Of a DNA stretch of 64,000 nt, positions 39,394-50,899 are shown in pieces. Made by a program: the position numbers and the translations under genes. The stretch is from Sphagnum compactum (Eukaryota; Bryophyta; Sphagnopsida; Sphagnales), in contig OZ234502.1 of NCBI GenBank assembly GCA_965153455.1, forward strand, positions 909,267 to 973,266, given 5' to 3'. The notes beneath the pieces were generated by a model. The model ran no database searches. It was not told where the DNA came from and worked only from the letters and a program-made list of their open reading frames with translations. Within the stretch, counting starts at the first letter, position 1; each line of letters starts with the position of its first letter.

Positions 39394-41923
39394 ATGGGAA
39401 GATGGGCTATTGCACTTCATGGAGGAGCCGGGGACATTTCCAGGAACATGACTGCAGAGAGGAAGAAGGTGACAGACCAAGCGTTGCATGAGTGTCTCCA
39501 GATTGGTGTATCTGCTCTGGAGAACTCAGCCTCTGCTCTTGATGTGGTGGAGAAAGTGGTGAGTATGGCAGCTCTCAATGGGCATGATGGATCTTTTCTT
39601 TTTCCTTTTTTTTCCTTTGCAACTGAGCCACATTGATTGGCCCATGTCACCAATTTTTCTGTAACATTGGGCCATCCCCAACAGAAGCATCCCTTTGGCC
39701 CCGGTCCACTCCCCAAAATAGAAGCATAGACATGATGCTAATGATGGATCCTTTCAGGAGATAAGTGGTGCTGTTGGAGATGTCTGTCTGAAATTCCAAG
39801 GCTTTCTGAACATGGACAAAATTTTGGGATATGGGCTGTGCATGGATGCTGGGTGGTATGCAGGTACGAGCATTGGAGGCCAATAAAATCTTCAATGCAG
39901 GTTATGGTTCTGTGTTGACAACAAAAGGAACTGTGGAGATGGAGGCTTGCATAATGGATGGGCTTTTGAAAGAGTGCGGGGCTGTGTCTGGCATCTCCAC
40001 TGTTGTCCATCCCATTTCTCTTGCCCGCTTGGTCATGGAAAAAACACCCCATGTGTACCTTGCGTTTGATGGTGCTGAAGCTTTTGCACGAGAGCAGGTC
40101 AGTTTTTGTATTATTTGCAGGGTGCTCTAAAAACTTTCTTGAAACTGTTTTGGTACTCTGAGCAGCTTAGCTAGAGTAGTATTACCAAGCTTTTGCACCT
40201 TGGTCAAATCCATGTCATTGCAACAACCTTAAGAATGAAGAGATGTTCATTAGTCATGTTGGTTTGCAGAACAAGAGACATGATTTTATTTTATTTCCTC
40301 AGATTGATCGAGAAACTGAACACTCCTAAGTGTGTTTTACAGGGTGTCAAAACTGTGAATAATGAATACTTCATCACTGTGGAAAATAAGGAGCGACTTG
40401 AGAATGCGCGTTTGGCCAACAGTGTTGAGGTTGGTTTCACTTCTTTTGCATGTATACTTTGAATGAATGCTCATGGCTAGGAGGGGCAGAAATTATCCAC
40501 ATAAAGAATTCTTAGTGTAGTTGGAGACTACCTTAGAAAGGTAACGAGTCATTGGAGTCCTGGGGATGAAGCATCTTAGGTTTTGAAGGAGGAACCTTAC
40601 ATTTAAAAAATATTTGTCCATACAAAACATAAGGTTCCTTCCTGTTGTTTCTTCCTGTTTTGCATTTCTAGTGGTTCTTTAAGGACCTTGGATGAGGGCG
40701 TAACCAGAATACAGGTACCACCCTCAGCTGCCATCTCAGGTGTACCCTTTTTCTGGTAATGCCCTCGTCCTGCGGCCTTACCTACCACAGATAGAATCCT
40801 AGTTCTTGACACTTGTTGCTAGGAACTAGGAACTTGGCTGCTCTTCTGAAATGATGTATTCTAGCTTATTGATGTGTCCAAAGAGTTGAGCTAAAAGAGA
40901 GAGAGATCTTGGTGGGTGTTTTGGCAGCTAGACTATACTGAACATGCTACACCAGAAGTCGATACAGTAGTGATGGAACAACCGCATTACACTGGTGATA
41001 GTAATGGCATAACTTGGCACTTGAATGGCAGCAATGTCATCAATGGGAATAATCATCATCACCATCATCACAAGGTGCGCTTTGCAAATGGTGATTGCAA
41101 TAATGGGCATCTTGTCAACGGGAGTTCAAATGGTACTACTAGCTTGCATGAATATGATTCCAACTGGAGTTCAAGTGGCACCTCGCATGGATATGATTCC
41201 AATGGAAAAACAAAGGACCTGCCAAGCTTTTGTTATCCCAATTTAAATGGGAAGGAAAATGGTATCAACGCAAGTGCTACAGCTCCTCCAGCAGGCACCC
41301 TCCTGAAAGCTGAATTCGAAACCGTCGGGTGTGTTGCTGTGGACATGTATGGCAACTGTGCTGCAGCCACATCCACTGGCGGCTTGGTGAACAAGATGGT
41401 TGGCCGTATTGGTAAGCTCCAGCTGTGCAATTCTTTCCTCCAAAAAAGAGACTTTGTAATCTAACCTCGTACCTTACAATTCTTCCATGGGTCACAATGA
41501 AATGTAATCAATTGGTCAGGCAGCATATTATCATAAATATGGAAGTGGGTCAAAGCTTTTCTCTTTACCATAACCTCATGTATGTGTGGTGTGTGTGTGT
41601 GATTCTTGGATTGGGCAGGTGACACACCGCTTGTGGGTGCGGGGACATATGCCAACAAGTTGTGTGCAATTTCAGCAACTGGTAGAGGAGAAGAGCTCAT
41701 CAAAGAAACAGTGGCTCGCGAAGTTGCAGCAGTTATGGAGTACAAACAAGTGAGTTTAACAGAGGCAGTAGACTATGTGATCTACAAGAGGTTGCCAAAG
41801 GATATGGGTGGGTTGGTTGCAGTGTCTTCGGCAGGAGATGTTGCTATGGCATTCAATACCACTGGCATGTTCCGAGCATCTGCAAAGGAAGGTGGACCTC
41901 GGGAAGTCAGCATTTGGAAGTAA
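39394..41923 (+). CDS. ASPG: Isoaspartyl peptidase / L-asparaginase (Ntn hydrolase), five exons
   Basis: This cytosolic family hydrolyses asparagine and removes isoaspartyl residues from peptides. Exons are 39394-39558, 39864-40097, 40343-40429, 40928-41411 and 41619-41923; all have GT-AG borders and joining phases, giving 424 residues. Landmarks are the start [55 protein letters not shown]-type text (here [15 protein letters not shown]), the nucleophile region TVGCVAVD with T294, [25 protein letters not shown] and FNTTGMFRA. Typical plant members are about 315 residues. The excess is a linker of roughly 110 residues in exon 4, just before the autocleavage site, rich in Asn, Gly and His and including six consecutive histidines. 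The residue before the nucleophile is Glu, where relatives have Gly. The upstream in-frame ATG at 39370 would add eight residues. Confidence 0.92.
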
Positions 41924-44900
41924 AAAACAGTGGGTTTCTTGCAGGCACGAAGAAATGGCAAAAAACACACTAGTCTTTAACCCTCCAAAACTCACCTAAG
42001 TTTCTCTGCAAAGAATGGATCTAGCTGAAAGGAAAGAAATCTGGCAATTTGACAACATGACTGTTGATGATGCATACCGTAAACCCTAAACCCAAGATCA
42101 TTCAGACCATTGAAAAGGGTGAATAATGTAGCTCAATGGGAGCTGCTGCTGAATGGGCAGTCTTGATGGCACCGAGATTGGCTGCAGAGGAAGAAATGAA
42201 ACCTTGAATCTTGTCCAGAAACTAGACTATTTGTCGAATGGCAATGGGAAATGGGGGAAATTGCAATGGCAATAATGTGTAATCCATGGTAGTGCATTTG
42301 TCATATCATTGGATCCATTTATGACTTTGAGAATATTGGGTTTTTTTAAAAAAAATTTTTTTTAGGGGACACATGTTGTTTGTTTGTTTGATAGAAAACA
42401 TTGGGAAATTTGTGTTTCTCTAATATAAATTAAACTAATTTTTTTTCTTTTTTTTTTCTTTTTTGGGAAAATTCTCATAACACAAAATTGAAAAAATAAA
42501 GTAAAAGCCCTGCTTGGAGCTTATTACTAAATCTTATTGTGAGAAATAAGTCCTATTACAATGGGAAGTGGGGGAAAAGACCATGCCAACAATTGAGGTC
42601 CACACACGGAAACATTTGTATGTATGTAGTATGTATGTATGACATCCTCATATCATCAAATCAATTTGTATATGAGGAAATTTCGCCAAAAAGAGAATTT
42701 TTTTTTTGAAAAACTTGAAAATGAAGTAAGTTTGGAAGGTTTCAACGTTCAATAGCCAAAAATGAGGGGGGAAAAAATGACTTAAAAACCTTTTATTGGA
42801 TTGGATCATTTTTGTCAATATGTTCATGTACACAAGACTTTTGACGGTTATTACCAGTGTTAGTTAGTTATTTGAAATACCCAACCTGAGAACCGACCTA
42901 TATATCATGCCAATGGAGGTTTGAAGGATGTAAACCTAATTCGTTGTACTCCAAGGCATGGAGGTGGGGGAAAATATTGAACTATATTGTGGGGGGGGGG
43001 GGGGGGGGGGAGGGGGGGTTTTGGTTGCTAGAGAACACAACTAGGTATTAAATTTTTTTCTCCAAGAAATATTAAATCAACTAGGTATGGGTGGGTATTT
43101 CCAAACTTAATAGTAGACGGTGGGAAATTGGGAAAATTCTGGAAATCTTTGTTTTTCTAGCAAAAATTCTATTATTTTTTTTCTATTTTTTCGGTAAATT
43201 TCGCCAAAATTTTCATGTAAAAAATTTATTCAAAATTTATATTCAAAAAAATTAATTTAAAAATAAAAAATAAAAATAAAAACTGCTCACATTGCACCAC
43301 ACTTTTCACTTTTGTAATATTATATTTTCCAACTCTATAGTGACACTCACGAGTCACAACAAAACAAATGTGTTTTTCAATTTGGAATTCATGTTAGGTG
43401 GAATTTTTTTGTAAAGGGTAAACAAAACATAAGGATGGTGGGAAATGGGAACTTCTCTACTAAGGGAACTTCAAAGGTTGTTCAAGTGAATGAAATAATT
43501 GATTTGATCCCGACGAAGGTCAAATGATACATATGAGAGTGTATTGGAAAATGGTTTGTTAGTTCAAATGTTTTAAAATTGAAGCTTGAAACCAATCCAA
43601 CCCCCAAGCTATAAGTTGTATGAACAAGCTCACCTAAGCACAAAGCACAATATTGGAAGGTGGAAGGAGGGTCAAAGACTTGCCATCAATTAGTTAAAAA
43701 CTGAAGTTATCTAATTCAAAATAAACCACAAAAACATTTCAATGGAAGGGCCAAGTTTGGTAGAATGCATCAATTGATGCATGTTTTCATTCTACTAAAA
43801 ATGTAAACCTTTGTTGGAGGTATTTTCAAACTATGTAATTTAGTATCATCAATGCTCGTAGCATTATTGAAGGTTGTACCTTTCCCAACACCTAGTTTAG
43901 TGGTGGCAATTTTGTCATATAAAATTTGATGAATGTGGAAGAAGTTATCTCACCTTTCAATTTATTGAATGAAATATAAAAAACCCAATTGTTAAATCCA
44001 ATTGTGAAATGATGGATATATCCAAAACACACAAAGTACTCCATGTACTAGATGAACTTGATATTTGCTTGGATATATTCATTATTCACTATTCACCACA
44101 AGCATAAATCATTATTTGTAATGTTAAAGCATTTGGTTCCAATCAACCTGCATTGCAATCACTAGTCTCCCTTCCTCAAAAAAACAAAAACAAAACAAAA
44201 CATGGTGTTGCAAGTGCCTTCTTGTACTACAAGCATTGAATAAGTATAATGAGGTGAGGTGATCAACAAGGTAAAAAAAAATCAAAATATTTTGAATGTG
44301 CTTAAGTTTATAATAAACTTCTTTGATTATGTTGTAAATTAGGTTATCAAGTGAAGGTCACATTATGTACCAGTGTAATTGACCCTTCCAATGGAAGGAT
44401 TTAAGGTTCAAATTTGATTGACACAACTTTGCAACTTAATCTTTTTCCCTAATAGTCTACTTTCTCAAATGCCAATTCCTGTAAAAATGTTTTGGATCTT
44501 TTTAGAAAGTTCAACTATGGATGAAAAAGGAATCAATTGGGATAGTTGAAAACCTTTGGACAATGGATGGAGTGGAGAAAGTTGGGGCTCCATTGATTTT
44601 AACTATTTCCATTTTCATCCATTGTAAAAATTTCCTAAATACAACATCTTTGAATTCATCCACTGTCACATTTTGGGTTCACGCCAATGTTGGGAGAGTA
44701 AGTTTAAATACACTTTTGTTTTTAAAAACTTTGGGAATGCTTTCTTCATTGGCACCCATATTGACATTTTTTGCATGAATCGTCCATTTTCAAAAAAATG
44801 ACACAATCTTACATTAAATTACACGATGGGTAAGTGTAAATAATTTACATAATTTTACAAACCTTAAAATGGGTTTACATGGATTTACACTTACACATTC

Positions 44901-45046
44901 AAGCTTAGGCATTTACACTTACACTCGCACATATGCAGATGAGAGGTTACATTTACATGGAGTGTATATAATAGGTTTCCAATATTCATTTACATGGAGG
45001 GTTGTCTAAAACCATATAGACACCCAAAAGTGGTTCACACATTGTT
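41924..45046. other. 3' flank of asparaginase gene, then AT-rich intergenic DNA
   Basis: A CCCTAAACCC motif occurs at about 42080, within the probable 3' UTR. A run of 20 G plus a further seven lies at 42991-43018. No gene is seen; a frame at 44521-44778 has no recognisable domain. Confidence 0.45.
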
Positions 45047-45660
45047 TTGCTTCCCTGGGTTCATTCATTGTCCAACTTCCTCCCAGGATTTGGGCCAACT
45101 TCATTTTTCTTTGGGATCACCAATTGTCCCACTTCCCTAGGTTCAAGTATTGTCCAACTTTCTGCCAACTTCAATCCTCCTTGGGTTGATCCATTGTCCT
45201 ATTTCTCAAATTTCACCATTGCCCAACTTCCCTTGGATCAATCACCGTCCAATTTCCTCCAAGGAATTGGGCCAATTTCAATCTTCCGTAAGTTCATCTA
45301 TTGTTTCATTTTCTTATGTGCATTGGTGTTCATGGGTGTGCACCTTCTTTGTTTAGTTCATGCATTGTGTCCACCTTCCTTGGAGGAATGGGGTTGCTAG
45401 ATTCATCTATCACCAAACTTCTCCAAGAGAATTGGACCAAGTCTAAGCTTCTTCTCTTCACCCATTGTCTAATTTCCCTAAGAAGTTGAGGCAACTCCAA
45501 TTTTCTTAGGTACACTTGTTGTCCCCATTTTCCTAGGCCGTATATTGTCCAACCTCCTCAAAAGAAATCAGGTCAACTTCAAAGTTATCTTTATTCATCC
45601 ATTGTCCAACTTCTTGAATTCATCCCTTATTTCATAACTTACAATCATCCTCCAACGAAT
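45047..45660. repeat. Degenerate minisatellite (CATTGTCCAACTTCCT)
   Basis: Variants of CATTGTCCAACTTCCT, then GGGCCAACTTCAATYTTC and TTGGGTTCA, recur about a dozen times with spacing near 40-50 bp. Open frames in this stretch arise from the repeat. Confidence 0.65.
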
Positions 45661-46938
45661 TTTTACATTGGACACTAAGGTGCATTTAACATCACCAGAT
45701 GCCTTGTATGGAGTTGAGGAGGATCCCCTTTTCATTCATCAAGATGGGTCTAAACCCACCAGGAGGTTTAGGGTTTAGGGTTCCCACCTTTTGTTTTTTT
45801 GGGGTCAGCTCCTGGTCCCCAGCTCCACAATCTCTTCTTATTCACTTTTTACACCTATTGTTGATGATGAATCGGTGATGATAGTGTAACAAGTGCCTCT
45901 GAAATGAAGAAAGTTTGGTATAGGAGAAGGGCCTGAGTACCGTGATTTGATGAGACCTCTGCCCGAGGGAACAGGTCGAAAATCACGAAAGGGCCTGTAC
46001 TCAGGTCCTTTTCCTACAGAAAGCAGAGCTGGGACTTTTTCACTTTTTAGAAATAGTGACAGTCTGGCTAGTACCTTCCGCTGGTCAGAAGATTCCCGTT
46101 GAGCCTGGCTGGTACCTTCCACCGCAGAAGATCCCACTTGCTGAAAACAGGTTTTTCTTCATGCAGGCAATGGAGCTGAAAATACAAAGGAAAAAATCCA
46201 GGCAGTGCTTTACGTACGTACTGCAAGAGGCCACGAGGTTATGATTTTTCTCCAAAGACAAATTTGGGACAATAAAAGAAAGACTGCTCAAATTTGGCAT
46301 CTCTGTCTCAATTTAGCCTAAATCTGTCCTTTTGTAGCCACAAAAATATTGATTCATGGTTGAATCACGACAACAGGAAACCAACTTTGAACAGTGCAAA
46401 AAGCTCATGAGAAATTATAACCCCTCCAAACTCCAAGGATCAGAGAGCCTACTAGGTACAGAAACAACAACAGCTTATACAAGCTTTCACAAAGCCTTGG
46501 CTTTGCCAGAGATTCCCTTCTTGCTCTTTTTCAGGTTGATAAGACAAGATGTTAGCATCTATGCCAACAAAACATAAATAGAATGCTTTTTTCTTTTTTT
46601 TTGCTAAGAATTTGTGGGGCAGGATATGGCCATGTTTGGAGGAGCCATCTAGAATGACAAATTCCAAGGGGACAGCTTACTCAGCAGCTAAGAGCATGGC
46701 AGCAATATAATGTCATGTACCCAGTACTCTGGACTTGTTGTAACTATAGTCTTGAAGTAGTGTCAAAAAGAGTTTGGATTTTGAACTTGTAAAATATATG
46801 TACATGATCTCCCAAAACAAAAGTGAAAATGAAAATGATTGCTCTTTGATTCGCGGAGCATAATGATCAACCCAGATGTTGGTATTTAAATAAGGTAGTC
46901 TCTCAAGGATTGTGTGCACTCTCTGGAGTGAAATCTCG
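45661..46938. other. Intergenic with a telomere-like patch and a short duplication
   Basis: GGTTTAGGGTTTAGGGTTC occurs at about 45764-45782. At about 46067-46130 the phrase GGCTNGTACCTTCCRC...AGAAGATYCC is present twice in tandem. No gene is supported. Confidence 0.4.
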
Positions 46939-47229
46939 GAGCATGCCCAACAGCAGCCCTCTATCAGTATATATCAATCATCCAATGTGTATTCTTTAGT
47001 TTCTCCCACATCCCCACCCATGGTGACCCCGACCGACAAGATGAACTTTACAAAGTGAGAGACTACTTAACTCTCACCACATGATGGTTAGGAGGTTTAG
47101 GAGGGTTCTGGTAAACATGTGCACTTTTTTTACAGGCCCCAAGCAGTTTCAAAGTGTTTTTATGCAAATCTTTCTTCATCCAAAAAGTGCTGTACAGGGG
47201 CCATTTTAGTGCTGCCATTGGGCATGCTC
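46939..47229. mobile_element. Candidate MITE with GAGCATGCCCAA ends
   Basis: Left end GAGCATGCCCAACAGCAGC is mirrored at the right by GCTGCCATTGGGCATGCTC, giving a 291-bp element with inverted ends of about 19 bp. The right end is followed by TAA but the left is preceded by TCG, so the target duplication is not intact. It resembles the neighbouring Tourist-like element only at the GAGCAT terminus. Confidence 0.6.
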
Positions 47230-47261
47230 TAAGGAGTCTAACATGGATGGCTACTACGTAA

Positions 47262-47656
47262 GAGCATCTCCAGCGGTGCTCAGTATGTAACCCCTGCAAA
47301 ATTAATTTTTCACATCCAAGTTTAGTTATATACTTTTTTTGCAACCCCATCCATAACATTGAAACTGGGACAGCAAATAGGTGGGGGACTACTAATAGCA
47401 AACCACCTGGACCAATCATTATGATGGGCCAATCAGAAACACTGAGCAACAGTTAGATCATATTTATTACACTCTTTTCCACAGGTGGAGAGTGCCGCTG
47501 CACCATTTACCAGCCACGGCAATGTGCGCAATGCTGCGGAGCCAAAACCAATTTCCTGAGCCAAACCCAATTTCCTGAGCCAAACCGGCATAGGTTGGAT
47601 TTCTTGATCCTATTCTACTGTGCAGGATCACATACCGAGCACTGTTGGAGATGCTC
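47262..47656 (+). mobile_element. Tourist-like MITE (PIF/Harbinger type), intact ends
   Basis: A 395-bp element starts GAGCATCTCCAGCGGTGCTC and ends GAGCACTGTTGGAGATGCTC, flanked on both sides by TAA (47259-47261 and 47657-47659). GAGCATCTCCAACAG is the classical terminal motif of plant Tourist-like MITEs. It has no coding capacity. Related copies sit at 26956-27422 and in the CSLA intron. Confidence 0.85.
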
Positions 47657-47659
47657 TAA

Positions 47660-50308
47660 GCAGGCCAAGAGCTTGACTAGACCCATAAGCTATTTATAGA
47701 TGGAAAAGAATCCCTGGGGTCTAACACATCAACAGAACATCAAATATAGACTCTAGAGGAGAGCTTGAGCCAGAATTTGTTGTTAGTTATATAGGCTACC
47801 ACTTGGGAAATGACAGCAGAAATGGGGTTTTGGGTATCACCCAAGGGGCTACAGCTTGCCTTCTGTGACCCAGCACCTACCAGTTCACCATCCAATGGAC
47901 GCCTGCTATGACTCAGTTGTCAGTTGTGGAGGAACCACAACTAATTTAAGCAAAGGTGGAACACTTTGGTGAACCTTCCTATTTCCCATGTCCCCTACCT
48001 AGGTAAACTAACTACCTATGTAGTTGGGTAATGTTGCAATCACACATGGTGGCAAGTCGGTGGTAACTCAATGGTGGTTACCACTCACAAGTCTATTCTT
48101 GAATTCATACATGAAATGTTAGCTAGCACTAAAACTCATGTGGCACCCTAGGTGATAGGCAATGTTAGCCCAATGTTAAGTGAATTTAAATAAACACTCA
48201 ATCTTCCAAAAATGAAGATATTGCATTAGAAATCGAATGTAGCAGTCCCTTTTGGGGGCTTTAACTCAATGCTTCGTATGTTACGCTGTCTCTCAAGGTC
48301 AAGCTTGTTCCCCTTTTTGTTCCCTTCATATTCTTGTCCACTCTAAGAGCCCTACCCTTTTCTTGCCTTTTCTTTCCGCTTGTCCTCTCTTGATCTGTTG
48401 AAAACCTTTGTTATGTTCAAGTGTGAAAGGGTTCATTTAATTCTCCTTCAAAGTCTTTGTCCTTCATCTTGTGTGTAATAGTGTGACGCTCATCTTCCAT
48501 GAATATTTTGAAACCAAGCTTTCACAATTTTGCCCCAACAGTGGTGCACAATTCTTTGGTTATGATACTTCCTATAAAACACACTTCAAACAAGAATTCA
48601 TATGAAGATATTTCCTAAAATGTTATTTTTTTCCATGGTTATGTGCAGTTTTAGAGTAACATTCACTATGTGCTCACCTTTCAAATTGCACATGTAATCA
48701 AGCTTCCCCCACAATTGAATATTACAATGTGTGGCATGGAAGTTCATTTCCATCCTTTGTAATAAAATAATCTCGTAAGTTCTTGAAAACTATTTAGATC
48801 TTATGTAACAACGATCAACAAGGACTAAAGCTCAAATTCATCAGACAAAACAACATCAACAATCGAGTGGACTTTCAACTCCAAAACATTCTTTACATTT
48901 CTTGCATGAAGGAAAGCCTTTCACCTTGATTCTTTCATGCTTCAAGTTTTGTTTGTTGTACAATGTTAATTTCAACTGAGGGATGAAACCCATTGTGGGA
49001 AATGAAACAATGAAATTCATATGTGGTCAACCAAATGATGCAAAATATATAGTTTAGATTTGAAAAGAAAATACAATGAAAACAAAAGAGCTTGAAACAT
49101 GTATTACTTAGAAATAGGACCTTGAAGCTTGAAAACCTTTGAAACTTGGAAAGATGCACTTGAAAACAAAAACCTTGAAGCATAAAACAGAAAACAAACC
49201 AACATTAAAAAATAAAAGAAACAAAGAACAAAATAAAAAAGCAAAAGAAGAAAACAAAGGACAAAAGAAAACAACAAAAATGAATTGCTTGCAAGAGGTG
49301 GAATCATAAGAGGTTTGTAGGAGGTGGAATCAAATGAAGTAGCACAATAAAGTTTCAACATAAATGAGAGCGCAAGAGAGGAACATGTTATTTACCCCAA
49401 GGAACACACCTTTTGTGACCAATTTTGCCAACTGTATGGCCATCAAGGCCCGTTGTGAATTCTAAATGGTGAAATGATGACATCACTTATGTGTTTTGTG
49501 TTGCATCCCCATGAAAGCTAAACCTCATGTGCACAAAGGACATTAACATGAAATGGAATGGGACATTTAAAACCATATTATGAATTTTGCAAGTGTCAAT
49601 GCTACAACTTATGTGACATGTACATAATTGTACCGCAAGGTTTAACTAATGTCAATGCAAAGTCTAGGGAAAATAAATTTATACACTATTGTTTATAAGC
49701 AAATGAAAACAGAATACTACTAATAACCCTTCTCTTAAGAAGTTGCAAGTTCAAAGCCAACAAAGATTGGTAATACATACCTTGCAAAAAACAATTGTAA
49801 AAAGTGGCAATCCATGTAATACAAAAAAAAAAAAAAAAATAGGGAAGGGCAAGTGTTGATCATGGAATCTATACATTGAGTTGTGGACAAAATTGTGCAC
49901 TCATACCCAAAAAATCCAAAGGGGGATGTTACATGTCTTTTAAATGGATATACAACGTTGTTTCCATTAGGTTTGACCAATGTTTTTTCAAGTAACATAT
50001 AAATGGGAGAAAAAATTTAGCATTGTAAAATTTCAAGTATTTCTAACCAAATTTCAAAAAATCCACAAAGTAACAAAAATTCACCACACAAATAATCATT
50101 AGGCTCCACCAATTTTTTTTAAATAATTTTTTTGGTGCAAAAGTGGAATTTATTTTTGTAAAGTAAAGCCCTAAAATAAATGCATTTTCAAAGTAAAGAT
50201 GAAGTGATAGTCAAGTCTAGCTCATAATCTTGGAATGTCCCCACTTTTGGGATTTATCCATTATAAAACATGACACAAATGTTAGTTCATGGACTTCAAA
50301 ATATGTAA
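47660..50308. other. Intergenic, AT-rich, left flank of the retrotransposon
   Basis: No gene is seen. A-rich stretches at 49200-49290 and a poly-A run at about 49823-49839 occur. Confidence 0.45.
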
Positions 50309-50312
50309 ATCA
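50309..50312. repeat. Left target-site duplication ATCA
   Basis: ATCA directly precedes the TG of the left B repeat, and ATCA directly follows the final CA of the element at 60398-60401. Joining the flanks would give GTAAATCATGACATC, a plausible empty site. Including one more base would give a 5-bp AATCA with the element ending in AC. Confidence 0.65.
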
Positions 50313-50464
50313 TGTCATGCCCGTATGCACGGCCTCATACATGATGGCCGGCTACGGGCATGCCCATCATGTCTTTTGAGGGCTAATGTACGTTTGTAGG
50401 GTTAATGTGTGCTCATAAGTGACTGTACGCTATTAGGTATTTAGGGTTTCAGCTTTGGTGGCTG

Positions 50465-50471
50465 TATAAAA
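50465..50471 (+). promoter_or_regulatory. TATA box of the retrotransposon
   Basis: TATAAAA in the left B repeat is followed 32-33 bp downstream by AGTTTTTCTAGA, the predicted RNA start (A50497 or G50498). That spacing is normal for a plant TATA promoter. The start is independently supported because the same bases pair with the primer-binding site. An identical box lies at 60063-60069 in the right copy. Confidence 0.75.
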
Positions 50472-50495
50472 GGGCCAAGCTCTGCCCTTCTCCTT

Positions 50496-50511
50496 TAGTT
50501 TTTCTAGAATT
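50496..50511 (+). promoter_or_regulatory. Predicted RNA 5' end / self-primer segment
   Basis: TAGTTTTTCTAGAATT is the exact reverse complement of 50622-50637. In Tf1-type retroelements the first 11 nt of the RNA fold onto the primer-binding site and are cleaved to prime minus-strand synthesis. Here G50498-A50508 supplies exactly such an 11-mer, starting about where the TATA box predicts. Confidence 0.7.
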
Positions 50512-50621
50512 CCTTTGTCAGGAGTTTTCTCCATCATAAGCTAGGATTTCTAGATGCTCACGGCGGCCATTGCACGGCCACCGTCTACATACATTTCATT
50601 TCTTTCTTGCTTTGCATTTTC

Positions 50622-50637
50622 AATTCTAGAAAAACTA
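50622..50637 (+). other. Primer-binding site, self-priming type
   Basis: AATTCTAGAAAAACTA straddles the end of the left B repeat and pairs perfectly over 16 nt with the predicted RNA 5' end. No tRNA-iMet type site (TGGTATCAGAGC) is found after either repeat or before the reading frame. The position, immediately after the repeat, is where a primer site belongs. Confidence 0.75.
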
Positions 50638-50895
50638 TATTTCCTGTTGCTTCATGTGGAAAGCAACAGATTTCTTGCACTTTTGAAGTTCTTGAGTTGT
50701 TACTACAGGTGTGGTGTTGTTGCTGCCGGAGGGAGCGCAAGGAGGGAGCGCAAGTTGCTACTACTGTTGCTGCGAGAGGGAGCTTGCGTGTTACATTCAT
50801 GCCGAGTTGAGATCTTTGAACAGGTTTCAAAGCACGCTTCCCTTTTTCTTTCTTTCGCTCTCCTATGACGGCTAAGAAAATAAATAAATAAATAA
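50638..50895 (+). other. Start of the retrotransposon leader
   Basis: About 260 bp of unique leader sequence follow the primer site, ending in an AAATAAATAAATAAAT run at 50876-50897 that borders the GC-rich array. A short frame reading through from the repeat ends near 50868. No coding function is inferred. Confidence 0.5.
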
Positions 50896-50899
50896 ATTT

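Larger units (their letters stand above)
50313..50624 (+). repeat. B repeat, left copy (promoter-bearing part of the terminal repeat)
   Basis: A 312-bp stretch reads identically at 59911-60222. It starts TGTCATGCCC and ends TTTTCAAT. It holds a TATA box and the predicted RNA start. A 10-bp inverted repeat, CATGCCCGTA/TACGGGCATG (50316-50325 and 50353-50362), lies just inside the terminus. Unlike the right copy it is not followed by the A repeat but by the primer-binding site. Confidence 0.92.

Noticed and set aside
45838-46137. 99-codon minus-strand frame
   Set aside because: Overlaps a short tandem duplication and shows no family features.
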